5,549 nucleotides of DNA from Thiotrichaceae bacterium (GTDB taxonomy: Bacteria > Pseudomonadota > Gammaproteobacteria > Thiotrichales > Thiotrichaceae). Under the pieces are notes generated by a model. That model made no database searches. It worked only from the letters and a program-made list of their open reading frames with translations, and was not told the origin of the DNA. The position numbers and the translations under genes were made by a program. This document shows positions 1 to 5,549 of this stretch, piece by piece. How positions within the stretch are numbered: the stretch's first letter is position 1; each line of letters starts with the position of its first letter. The DNA lies in NCBI GenBank assembly GCA_026992705.1, contig JALWYT010000195.1:1-5549 (forward strand), written 5' to 3'.

Positions 1-107
1 CCTATGTTGATTGTTATTAAGTACATATAGAAAAAAAGTAGTATATTATTGGATAGTTCTTTTAGTGTGAAATAAAAGTCACATATTAAGCTAAGGAGAG
101 GCTTTAA
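1..107. other. AT-rich flank with no supported gene
   Basis: This stretch follows the stop of the broken lipoprotein gene and runs to the window edge. I see no open frame and no hairpin with a T-run on either strand. TGTGA (66-70) and TCACA (79-83) form an inverted pair with 8 nt between them. AAGGAG at 93-98 on the plus strand resembles a ribosome binding site but no start codon follows. Confidence 0.5.
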
Positions 108-1097
108 TCACACCCAAGGGTTACGATAAGTATTAATTCGGTTATTCCAGCCAGGTAACCAGCGAGCTTCATTTCTCGATTTAGGAGAGTTTTTTACACG
201 TCTATCTAGAATATACATTGCAGCATTAGCAAATTCATTTAGTGCAGGCTTGCCCGCTGGAGCAGGTCGCATAGCAAGTAAGACTTGTAGAACTCCCCAA
301 TTTTGACCACGGTAACCACCGTTCATACTTAACCCCTCGCCTTTAAAATTAATATAATCAATTAAAGCATAGCGACCACCTGCGGTATTCATTAACGCAT
401 TTATATTACGAATAACATGAGCTCGGCGGTTCTTTGGTGCAGCTTTAATTAAGCGAGGAATCGCTTTTTCAGCACGTTGTAAAATAAATTTGGCTTGTAA
501 GTCACGTGTTTCATAGAGAATGCGTTTAAGTTGACGTACTTTAGGGCTATTACGAGCTCTCATTAATTCAGCTTTACTTCGCCATGGAGCACCACGGTAT
601 TTTGCTTCTCTTAACCAGTTTGGTAAAATGACATTGTGTTTTTCAAGGTAGTTAAAACACTATCAAAAAGTATTACCTAACTTTGCTCGTCGTCCTTCTG
701 GATACCATGTCCAGTGACCGATTCCTAGTGAAGCAAAGTTTTCATTATCATTCCAATGGACTAGCTTTTCTTTATCAGAGCCAGATTCATTGTTAAATAT
801 TTTATCTCCAATCATGCGTAGCTCGTTATATGAAAGTTGTAGTAACTGAGGAGAATGATGTTGTTGCACAGAGTGATGAACCGCTTGTTTAGCATAAGCA
901 TTGTTGCTAGCTTGATGACTATTCGATTGATTTGGGTATTTCAGTGAGGTACGAATAAATTTTGGTTGAGATGAACCCGTAAATTGTGTTGATTTTATAA
1001 GTGGTTGAGCAATAGGTACAGGTGTGTTTTGTGATGAGCATGATGTAGCAAAAATACTGGCAAGCACCAGCATAAGGCTAGTATTGTATTCTTTCAT
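108..1097 (-). pseudogene. Broken gene for a conserved predicted lipoprotein with a possible lysozyme-like domain
   Basis: Reading from the ATG at 1097 gives 144 codons, then TGA TAG (665-660), then the same frame continues open to TGA at 108, about 330 codons in all. The N-terminus looks like a lipoprotein signal peptide: hydrophobic residues 7-17, then ATSC with Cys20 and Ser21, which would favour the outer membrane; the lipobox is imperfect (Ala at -3). Residues about 22-85 are a Q/S/N/H-rich linker. The folded part begins near residue 86 with ELRMIGDKIFNNESG and SLGIGHWTWYPEGRR, and after the break continues with YLEKHNVILPNWL, RRAHVIRN, ALIDYINFKGEG, GQNWGVLQVL and EARWLPGW. I recognise this as a conserved proteobacterial uncharacterised protein, without an established function known to me. 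GIGH and the upstream Glu104 resemble the start of T4-type lysozymes. Removing one T from the T5 run and adding one A near 652 restores FDSVLNYLEKHNV, so two compensating indels explain the break. Bases look like neighbouring genes; no sign of transfer. Confidence 0.75.
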
Positions 1098-1167
1098 TTC
1101 TGATTCTTTTTGTGTTGTTGTTATTTTATGGTAAGTATTTAGATAGATATAAATCTAATTTTTTATA

Positions 1168-1195
1168 ATTATAAATATTATAGTAAAAATATCTA
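1168..1195 (-). promoter_or_regulatory. Tentative sigma-70 promoter for the broken lipoprotein gene
   Basis: On the minus strand TAGATA (1195-1190) is followed after 16 nt by TATAAT (1173-1168), a perfect -10 with a 4-of-6 match at -35. It lies about 70 nt upstream of the lipoprotein ATG (1097). A second TATAAT at 1182-1177 has no recognisable -35. The -10 lies in a 14-bp perfect palindrome, TTTATAATTATAAA (1162-1175). The whole gap is very AT-rich, so TATAAT is expected here by chance quite often. Confidence 0.3.
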
Positions 1196-1233
1196 AAACC
1201 GAAGATGAACGGTAGGAGTATACATGCTTTCTT

Positions 1234-1299
1234 ATTAATGCTTTGTAAATCATTATTTAAACAGTTTATCGATGATTATTTTTTATGAAAAGCATTAAT
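1234..1299 (-). repeat. Long imperfect inverted repeat spanning the lptB stop codon
   Basis: ATTAATGCTTT (1234-1244) and AAAGCATTAAT (1289-1299) are perfect 11-bp inverted arms. Inside them are two further nested pairs: AATCAT (1248-1253) with ATGATT (1272-1277), and TAAAC (1258-1262) with GTTTA (1264-1268). The lptB mRNA could fold into one long bulged hairpin here. Neither strand has a T-run after the stem, so it is not a classic intrinsic terminator. It may be a 3'-end stabiliser or a factor-dependent terminator element. The arms are AT-rich, so the thermodynamic stability is uncertain. Confidence 0.5.
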
Positions 1300-2023
1300 T
1301 AGAGCGGAAGTTTTCCCCGAGATAGACTTCCTTAACTTTTTGATTCTCGACTATGTATTCAGGTGTTCCTGCTGCAAGAATAGTGCCTTCACTGAGGATA
1401 TAAGCTCGATCACAAATTGTTAAGGTATCTCTTACATTATGGTCTGTAATTAATACACCAATCCCTCTATTTGTCAGATGGGTAACCATTTTTTGTATTT
1501 CTAGTACAGAAATAGGATCGATACCTGCAAAAGGCTCATCTAGTAGAATAAAAGAGGGTTCAGTTGCTAAAGCTCTAGCTATTTCAACACGGCGACGTTC
1601 TCCACCAGACAAACTGATACCAAGACTCTCTCTAACATGATTAATTTGAAAATCATTTAACAGGTTTTCTAGTTTTTTAATACGTTCTTGTTTATTTAAA
1701 TCTTTACGGATTTCCAAAACGGCAAGTATATTATCTTCAACGGTGAGTTTGCGAAAAATACTTGCTTCTTGAGCTAAATAACCAATACCTTTTCTAGCGC
1801 GAACATGCATTGGATCATGGGTTATATTTTCATTATTTAAACAAATATTGCCAGAATCACAGGCAATAAGTCCAACGACCATATAGAAGCAAGTGGTTTT
1901 TCCTGCACCATTAGGACCTAGCAGACCAACAACTTCACTACTATTAATATTGATGCTGACATCTTTTAAGACGACTTTTTTCTTGTAGGATTTTTTTAGG
2001 TGTTTTGCCGATAAGCTTGCCAT
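1295..2023 (-). CDS. lptB: LPS export ABC transporter ATP-binding protein LptB
   Basis: LptB is the cytoplasmic ATPase dimer that drives extraction of LPS from the inner membrane by LptFG. The 242-residue product is almost exactly the E. coli length. All ABC motifs are intact: Walker A GPNGAGKT (36-43), Q-loop Q85 in YLAQEASIFRKL, signature LSGGE (138-142), Walker B FILLDE (158-163) with catalytic E163, and switch H195 in ITDHN. F90 and R91, which contact the coupling helices of LptF/LptG in E. coli, are conserved, as is the C-terminal YLGENF. The lptF and lptG genes are not in the window; they usually lie elsewhere in gammaproteobacteria. The gene starts 9 nt after lptA with a weak Shine-Dalgarno, so co-translation is likely. 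The stop codon sits inside an inverted repeat that may mark the end of the operon. Confidence 0.98.
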   Translation of the reverse strand: MASLSAKHLKKSYKKKVVLKDVSININSSEVVGLLGPNGAGKTTCFYMVVGLIACDSGNICLNNENITHDPMHVRARKGIGYLAQEASIFRKLTVEDNILAVLEIRKDLNKQERIKKLENLLNDFQINHVRESLGISLSGGERRRVEIARALATEPSFILLDEPFAGIDPISVLEIQKMVTHLTNRGIGVLITDHNVRDTLTICDRAYILSEGTILAAGTPEYIVENQKVKEVYLGENFRSN

Positions 2024-2032
2024 TATTATCTT

Positions 2033-2575
2033 TTACCTGTTTGCTGGATCTTTTTTGTTTTTATCTGCTTTATTTGTAGGATGGAAAGTCGCTTTTACTC
2101 GCCCTGAATTTTTTTGTCCACCAGCATGAAGTTTTCCTGTATCTGGTAGATATTTGATATAATTATTAATAATAATATCTCTACCCTGTTCTAATTTAGC
2201 ATCTTCCGTTAAGATCATAATTTTATTTTCTACATCATAGGTCATTTTTTTACCTTGACCTTTAATGATTTCTCCATCATCCATCTCTTGACGTAATTTC
2301 ACGGGTGAGCCAAAGGCAATTACCATTGATATTTCATGACCTGGAGCTTGGATATGGACGCTATCTGCTAGTATTTGTAATGAGCCTTGGGTAATAATAA
2401 CATTACCTTCATAATCCGCGATGCCTTTATTGTTATCAAAAACAACATAGTTAGCTTCAATATTAACAGGCTTTTCAACATCATCTGATAATGCCCAAAT
2501 GATAGTGGGGGTAAAAAAGATCAGACTTAATAGTAGGACAAGGTACTTATTTTTTTTCAAATGTAGAGTGTACAT
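2033..2575 (-). CDS. lptA: LPS transport periplasmic protein LptA
   Basis: LptA polymerises through its beta-jellyroll domain to form the bridge that carries LPS from LptC to LptD in the outer membrane. The 180-residue product is near the E. coli length of 185. It begins with a signal peptide: basic KKNK, a hydrophobic core at about residues 11-27, and likely signal peptidase I cleavage after ALS (28-30). The OstA/LptA domain covers about residues 35-155, with PVNIEANYVVFDNNKGIADY, then EGNVIITQGSLQILADSV, GQGKKMTYD and INNYIKYLPDTGKLHAGG. The C-terminal tail is lysine- and asparagine-rich and probably disordered. The gene overlaps lptC by 29 nt and its stop lies 9 nt before lptB. The internal sigma-E-like promoter in lptC would raise lptA and lptB under envelope stress. 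Confidence 0.95.
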   Translation of the reverse strand: MYTLHLKKNKYLVLLLSLIFFTPTIIWALSDDVEKPVNIEANYVVFDNNKGIADYEGNVIITQGSLQILADSVHIQAPGHEISMVIAFGSPVKLRQEMDDGEIIKGQGKKMTYDVENKIMILTEDAKLEQGRDIIINNYIKYLPDTGKLHAGGQKNSGRVKATFHPTNKADKNKKDPANR

Positions 2576-3119
2576 CGGCGTGTATCCTTAATTTATTTTC
2601 ATCTAATTTACTGTCCATTCCCTTGCCCGTTAGTATCGTTGTGCCAGAAACGAATTTAACCTGAGACTCCGTGTTTATCCATTTTTTATCAGGATAATAG
2701 CGTAAAAAATCCGTTGTTAATACTGAGATAGGGTCAGACTGTAAATCTTTGATGATGATGGAATCATGAAGTTCCAGCACCTTTTCTTCATTTCTCATAA
2801 TAGCTTGTGCGGCAGTCATATTGAATGATGGTTTTTTATCTTCATAGCTAACGATTTGTAACTCTGATATTTCACTCGATTTTGTGCCTGACCAATGGGA
2901 TAAATGTTTACCGCTTAGTTTATAGTCCAGTGATCCATCTGCATGGTGTTGTGTTACGTTAAAATCTGCAAAATAGTGTGAAATTTTGCTTTGTTGGTCA
3001 TACTCATTTTTATATTTTTGATAACTAATCCACGTTTTATTGCCCCATGTACTTGCAATAGCAATAATGAGTGCAAGAATAAAAAAGAATAAACCGTGAC
3101 GCCGTTTATTTTTAACCAT
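2547..3119 (-). CDS. lptC: LPS export protein LptC
   Basis: LptC is the bitopic inner-membrane component of the Lpt machine. It takes LPS from the LptB2FG transporter and passes it to LptA. The 190-residue product matches the E. coli length (about 191). It has a short basic N-terminus (KNKRRH), one transmembrane helix at about residues 9-25, and a periplasmic beta-rich domain with family-like sequence (ADGSLDYKLSGKHLSHW, then FLRYYPDKKWINTES and TGKGMDSKLDENKLRIHADV). Its ATG shares one base with the kdsC stop (TAATG) and no strong Shine-Dalgarno is seen, so translational coupling is likely. Its 3' end overlaps lptA by 29 nt. LptC sequences diverge quickly; the call rests on the domain pattern together with the kdsC-lptC-lptA order. 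Confidence 0.93.
   Translation of the reverse strand: MVKNKRRHGLFFFILALIIAIASTWGNKTWISYQKYKNEYDQQSKISHYFADFNVTQHHADGSLDYKLSGKHLSHWSGTKSSEISELQIVSYEDKKPSFNMTAAQAIMRNEEKVLELHDSIIIKDLQSDPISVLTTDFLRYYPDKKWINTESQVKFVSGTTILTGKGMDSKLDENKLRIHADVHSTFEKK
2585..2589 (-). promoter_or_regulatory. Ribosome binding site of lptA
   Basis: AAGGA on the minus strand lies 9 nt before the lptA ATG (2575), within the 3' coding region of lptC. It settles the lptA start and shows that the 29-nt lptC/lptA overlap is genuine. No other in-frame ATG follows until far inside the mature domain. Confidence 0.65.
2748..2775 (-). promoter_or_regulatory. Candidate sigma-E-type promoter inside lptC, reading towards lptA-lptB
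   Basis: On the minus strand GGAACTT (2775-2769) is followed by a 16-nt spacer and TCAAA (2752-2748). GGAACTT is the full -35 consensus for envelope-stress sigma factor RpoE/AlgU, the spacer is ideal, and TCAAA is a good -10 match. It sits about 170 nt upstream of the lptA start. From memory, E. coli lptA-lptB also has a sigma-E-dependent promoter within lptC, so position and type agree. The sequence also encodes an LEL...IIIKD stretch of LptC, so chance is not excluded. Confidence 0.5.
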
Positions 3120-3649
3120 TACTTTAAATAGTTTCTTAGTAATTCATCAAGTTTACCTTGTGCTTTAAGAATCATTTCACTGGCTTCTCTAACCGCTCCA
3201 CGACCACCGAGTTGTTTAGTTGTCCAATGAGTATGTTTTTTCACAAAATCATGAGCATCGCCGACTGCAATTGACAAGCCAACTTTTAACATAATCGGTA
3301 AATCAAATACATCATCACCAATATAGGCAATATTCTTAGGCTCTAAGCCTGTTTTATTCAATAATTCATGAAAGGCAGGGCGTTTGTCACGATAACCTTG
3401 ATAGATTAATGCAGGCGATATTTTTAAATTTTTTGCACGGTGTAGAACTAACTCTGAACTGCGTCCTGTAATAATAGCAACCTTAATTCCCACATCTTGT
3501 AACATGCGAATACCATGTCCATCTTTTGCATTAAAAGCTTTGTATTCTTCGCCACTATCATTATAAAAAAGGCTGCCATCGGTTAAAACACCATCAACAT
3601 CTAAAATAACGAGCTTAATATTTTTTGCAAGTTTTTAAATTGTTGTCAT
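3119..3649 (-). CDS. kdsC: Kdo 8-phosphate phosphatase KdsC, 5' end interrupted by an in-frame stop
   Basis: This HAD-superfamily (C0, tetrameric) phosphatase releases Kdo from Kdo 8-phosphate. The coding body is convincing: LDVDGVLTDG (codons from about 3604) holds the nucleophile and acid/base aspartates, followed by ITGRSS, YRDKRPAF with the motif III Lys, YIGDDVFDLPIM with motif IV aspartates, and the C-terminal GGRGAVREA tail. The problem is at the front. The natural ATG (3649-3647) follows kdsD by 2 nt and has AGGGA 10 nt upstream, but reads M-T-T-I-stop, with TAA at 3637-3635. After the stop, 171 codons are open in the same frame, with no ATG, GTG or TTG until the ATG at 3505, which would lose the DxD motif. 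Either a substitution created TAA, or an A was lost from the A5 run (then a TTG start at 3659 reads MPNNDNNLKKLAKN). Sequencing error or start at a rare ATT codon are alternatives. The stop overlaps the lptC ATG by one base. Confidence 0.85.
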
Positions 3650-3651
3650 TA

Positions 3652-4623
3652 TTAGGCAATCCCTGCTTTTAGCAAATCGTGCATGTGAATAATACCAATG
3701 AGCTGTGAGTCGTCAGAAATCACGGGCAGTGCGGTGATAGAAAGCTTTTCCATTTGATTTAAGGCATCGACGGCTAAAGCATTGGCTGAAATACTTGTGT
3801 ATCGTGTTGTCATAATTTCTCTGATAATGGCTGTTTTTAAATCAATGCCTTTTTCAAATGTCCGACGCAGATCACCATCGGTAAAAACCCCTTCTAGTGT
3901 ATCATGTTCAGTAACAATTGCGGTAATGCCCAACCCCTTGCCAGTGATTTCTAAGATTGCTTGCTCTAAGGATACATCCGCAGTGACTTTAGGAATTGCG
4001 TTGCCCGTGTGCATTAAATCATTTACACGCACCAATAAGCGTTTGCCTAAGCGTCCGCCGGGGTGTGAGCGGGCAAAATCATCGGCGGTAAAGCCTCTTG
4101 CCTCTAATAATGCAATCGCTAAGGCATCCCCCATCACTAGGGTTGTGGTTGTGCTTGAGGTAGGAGCAAGGTTTAGCGGGCAGGCTTCTTTATCAACAGC
4201 AATATTAAGATGAAAATCAGAGGCTTGAGCTAGCTCAGAATTAGGCTCACCTGTGAAGGAAATCAGCTTAATACCAAGGCGTTTGATGACAGGCAAGATA
4301 GCAAGAATTTCCTCCGACTGCCCAGAGTTGGAAAGAGCAATGACAACATCATCCTCTGTTATCATACCTAAATCACCATGACTGGCTTCCCCTGGATGAA
4401 CCGCAAATGCAGGCGTACCTGTGCTAGCCAATGTTGCTGCAATCTTATTACCAATATGACCAGACTTGCCCATTCCTGTAACAATAATACGTCCTTTGCA
4501 GTGTAGAATAGCTTCGCAGGCAGCAGAAAACTGTTCATCTAAACGCTCTGGTAATTTTTTAAGAGCAGCGATCTCTTCTTCAATAACCGCTCGCCCTAGA
4601 GAAATATGGTTATGATGTGTCAT
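3652..4623 (-). CDS. kdsD: D-arabinose 5-phosphate isomerase KdsD
   Basis: This cytoplasmic enzyme interconverts ribulose 5-phosphate and arabinose 5-phosphate, the first committed step towards Kdo of LPS. The 323-residue product is close to the usual length. It has an N-terminal SIS sugar-isomerase domain (about residues 35-175) with TGMGKSG (49-55), HPGEASHGDLGM (76-87) and SNSGQSEEI (98-106), then CPLNLAPTSSTTTTLVMGDA (148-167) and SHPGGRLGK (186-194). Two CBS domains fill about 203-323. K53, H82, E105, E146 and H187 sit where I recall the active-site residues of E. coli KdsD, at a constant offset of six. The stop codon is 2 nt from the ATG of kdsC, the later enzyme of the same pathway. 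No clear Shine-Dalgarno sequence precedes the ATG; coupling to yrbG is likely. The gene looks more GC-rich than its neighbours. A capsule paralogue such as KpsF/GutQ is possible by sequence, but the context favours KdsD. Confidence 0.96.
   Translation of the reverse strand: MTHHNHISLGRAVIEEEIAALKKLPERLDEQFSAACEAILHCKGRIIVTGMGKSGHIGNKIAATLASTGTPAFAVHPGEASHGDLGMITEDDVVIALSNSGQSEEILAILPVIKRLGIKLISFTGEPNSELAQASDFHLNIAVDKEACPLNLAPTSSTTTTLVMGDALAIALLEARGFTADDFARSHPGGRLGKRLLVRVNDLMHTGNAIPKVTADVSLEQAILEITGKGLGITAIVTEHDTLEGVFTDGDLRRTFEKGIDLKTAIIREIMTTRYTSISANALAVDALNQMEKLSITALPVISDDSQLIGIIHMHDLLKAGIA
3660..3664 (-). promoter_or_regulatory. Probable ribosome binding site for kdsC
   Basis: AGGGA on the minus strand lies 10 nt before the ATG at 3649, inside the last codons of kdsD. 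It supports that ATG as the intended kdsC start, even though codon 5 of that frame is a stop. It is only one base from the alternative TTG at 3659, too close to serve it. Confidence 0.5.
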
Positions 4624-4628
4624 TTTAT

Positions 4629-5549
4629 TTATGTTGTTGCTTGCATATAGAGGAGTGTTTCATAGGCAATAAAACAAGCAAATAAAACTAAGCCTTTCCA
4701 ACGACCTATCATATATTTTTGCCAACAACCGAAGCCAAAAATAAGTAATAATGCAGTAATTCCCAACATAATAGGTAAATCACGTTCTAATACGCCATCA
4801 GGAATTAGTGTCGTACCAATAATGGCTGGTAAGGCTAATACACCTAAGGTGTTAAACATATTTGAACCAACAATCGTACCCACAGCAAAATCAGTTTTAC
4901 CCTTGATTGCACTATTAATAGATGCTGCTAATTCAGGTAAGCTAGTCCCAATAGCGACTATAGTTAAACCAATAATTAAGTCACTGACACCAAAATAGAT
5001 AGCAATTTCTGTTGCTGACCAAACTAATATTTTTGAACTCAATAAAAGTAGAGCTAACCCCATAATGGTCCAAAAAATTGAAGGTTTAAGTGGCATTTCA
5101 TCAGGTAGTTTAGCACAAGCTTCTGTAGCCAAAATTTTTGATGGAGAACGAACAGCTGCAAAATAAACAAGCAAGCTCATTATAACAATTAAGGTAATAG
5201 CTAATATCCAACCATCTATTTTTGAAAAGTAATGGTCATTATAAATTAGCCAAAATGCTAAAACTCCTGAAAGAAAAACAACAGGTAGTTCGAACCGTAC
5301 AGTACGTGATTGAACCGGTAATTTAACAATAATAGCAGTAACACCTAAAACTAATGCAATATTAGTAATATTAGACCCAATCGCATTACCAATGCCCAAA
5401 CCAGGGTTACCTTGAAGAGCAGCTGTACCGGAAACTAATAATTCAGGAGCTGATGTGCCAAAACCGACCACTAGCATACCGACCAACATTGGAGATACAC
5501 CTAAATTGCGAGCTAGCCCAGCAGCCCCATCAACAAAACGATCAGAACT
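4629..5549 (-). CDS. yrbG: YrbG/CaxA-type calcium/sodium antiporter, 5'-partial
   Basis: This is an inner-membrane cation exchanger of the Ca2+/cation antiporter superfamily. The frame is open to the window edge, so the start codon lies outside; 306 codons plus TAA are visible. E. coli YrbG is about 325 residues, so only some 20 residues should be missing. The ATG at 5489 is internal, because the 20 upstream codons encode family-like sequence (RFVDGAAGLARNLGVSP). Both alpha-repeats that form the ion path are present: GFGTSAPEL with downstream GNAIGSN (visible residues about 29-60), and AIGTSLPEL with downstream GTIVGSNMFN (about 199-233). Several hydrophobic helices lie between them, separated by a polar loop around visible residues 133-156. 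Each repeat keeps its acidic Glu. The stop is 5 nt from the kdsD start, which suggests co-transcription. The family is clear; ion specificity cannot be read from sequence. Confidence 0.93.
   Translation of the reverse strand, partial: SSDRFVDGAAGLARNLGVSPMLVGMLVVGFGTSAPELLVSGTAALQGNPGLGIGNAIGSNITNIALVLGVTAIIVKLPVQSRTVRFELPVVFLSGVLAFWLIYNDHYFSKIDGWILAITLIVIMSLLVYFAAVRSPSKILATEACAKLPDEMPLKPSIFWTIMGLALLLLSSKILVWSATEIAIYFGVSDLIIGLTIVAIGTSLPELAASINSAIKGKTDFAVGTIVGSNMFNTLGVLALPAIIGTTLIPDGVLERDLPIMLGITALLLIFGFGCWQKYMIGRWKGLVLFACFIAYETLLYMQATT

Noticed and set aside
66..83. TGTGA...TCACA, possible CRP site
   Set aside because: The half-sites are separated by 8 nt, whereas CRP sites need 6; as a hairpin the stem is only 5 bp and no T-run follows.
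93..98. Plus-strand AAGGAG as a ribosome binding site
   Set aside because: No start codon lies within a usable distance, and the following sequence is antisense to the broken gene without an open frame.
88..105. Weak hairpin AAGC...GCTT after the lipoprotein stop as a terminator
   Set aside because: The stem is only 4 bp and is not followed by a T-run on the minus strand.
108..563. Stand-alone 151-residue protein starting at the ATG at 563
   Set aside because: Clear family-like coding sequence (YLEKHNVILPNWL...) continues upstream of that ATG in the same frame as far as the double stop, so the ATG is internal to the broken gene.
660..670. Programmed frameshift or stop read-through at the T5 run
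   Set aside because: Two opposite shifts within about 17 nt, or read-through of TGA TAG in tandem, would be needed; no slippery heptamer plus stem, and no selenocysteine-type context, is apparent.
3119..3505. KdsC starting at the ATG at 3505
   Set aside because: That start would remove LDVDGVLTDG, the nucleophile motif essential to HAD phosphatases, while the upstream codons clearly encode it.
3782..4213. 143-codon open frame on the plus strand
   Set aside because: It is wholly antisense to kdsD, whose SIS and CBS motifs are unmistakable; the plus-strand product shows no recognisable domain.

Overview
The window comes from the chromosome of an AT-rich Gram-negative bacterium, most likely a gammaproteobacterium. 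The evidence is the gene order yrbG-kdsD-kdsC-lptC-lptA-lptB, all on the minus strand. This is the same order as the envelope-biogenesis cluster of Escherichia coli and its relatives. I cannot name the genus.

Layout, in transcription order (right to left). At 5549-4629 is most of a YrbG-type Ca2+/Na+ antiporter, whose N-terminus lies outside the window. At 4623-3652 is KdsD, which makes arabinose 5-phosphate, the precursor of Kdo. At 3649-3119 is KdsC, the Kdo 8-phosphate phosphatase; its reading frame has an in-frame stop at codon 5 of the only well-placed ATG start. At 3119-2547, 2575-2033 and 2023-1295 are LptC, LptA and LptB, the inner-membrane anchor, periplasmic bridge and ATPase of the lipopolysaccharide transporter. 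The genes overlap or nearly abut, as expected for one operon. KdsD and KdsC supply Kdo for lipid A-core synthesis, and LptB/LptC/LptA power and carry finished LPS towards the outer membrane. A good sigma-E-like promoter sequence lies inside lptC, upstream of lptA-lptB.

Downstream of lptB, where many gammaproteobacteria have rpoN, there is a very AT-rich 197-bp gap with a long imperfect inverted repeat. It is followed by a broken gene (1097-108) for a predicted lipoprotein with a possible lysozyme-like domain. Two adjacent stop codons (TGA TAG, 665-660) split it, yet both halves are in the same frame. This is best explained by two compensating one-base indels in A/T-rich sequence. Bases 1-107 hold no gene that I can support.

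I see no wholly new system, CRISPR array, transposon, tRNA or rRNA. The points most worth following are the two disrupted reading frames (real decay or base-calling errors), the possible muramidase nature of the lipoprotein, and the internal sigma-E-like promoter.
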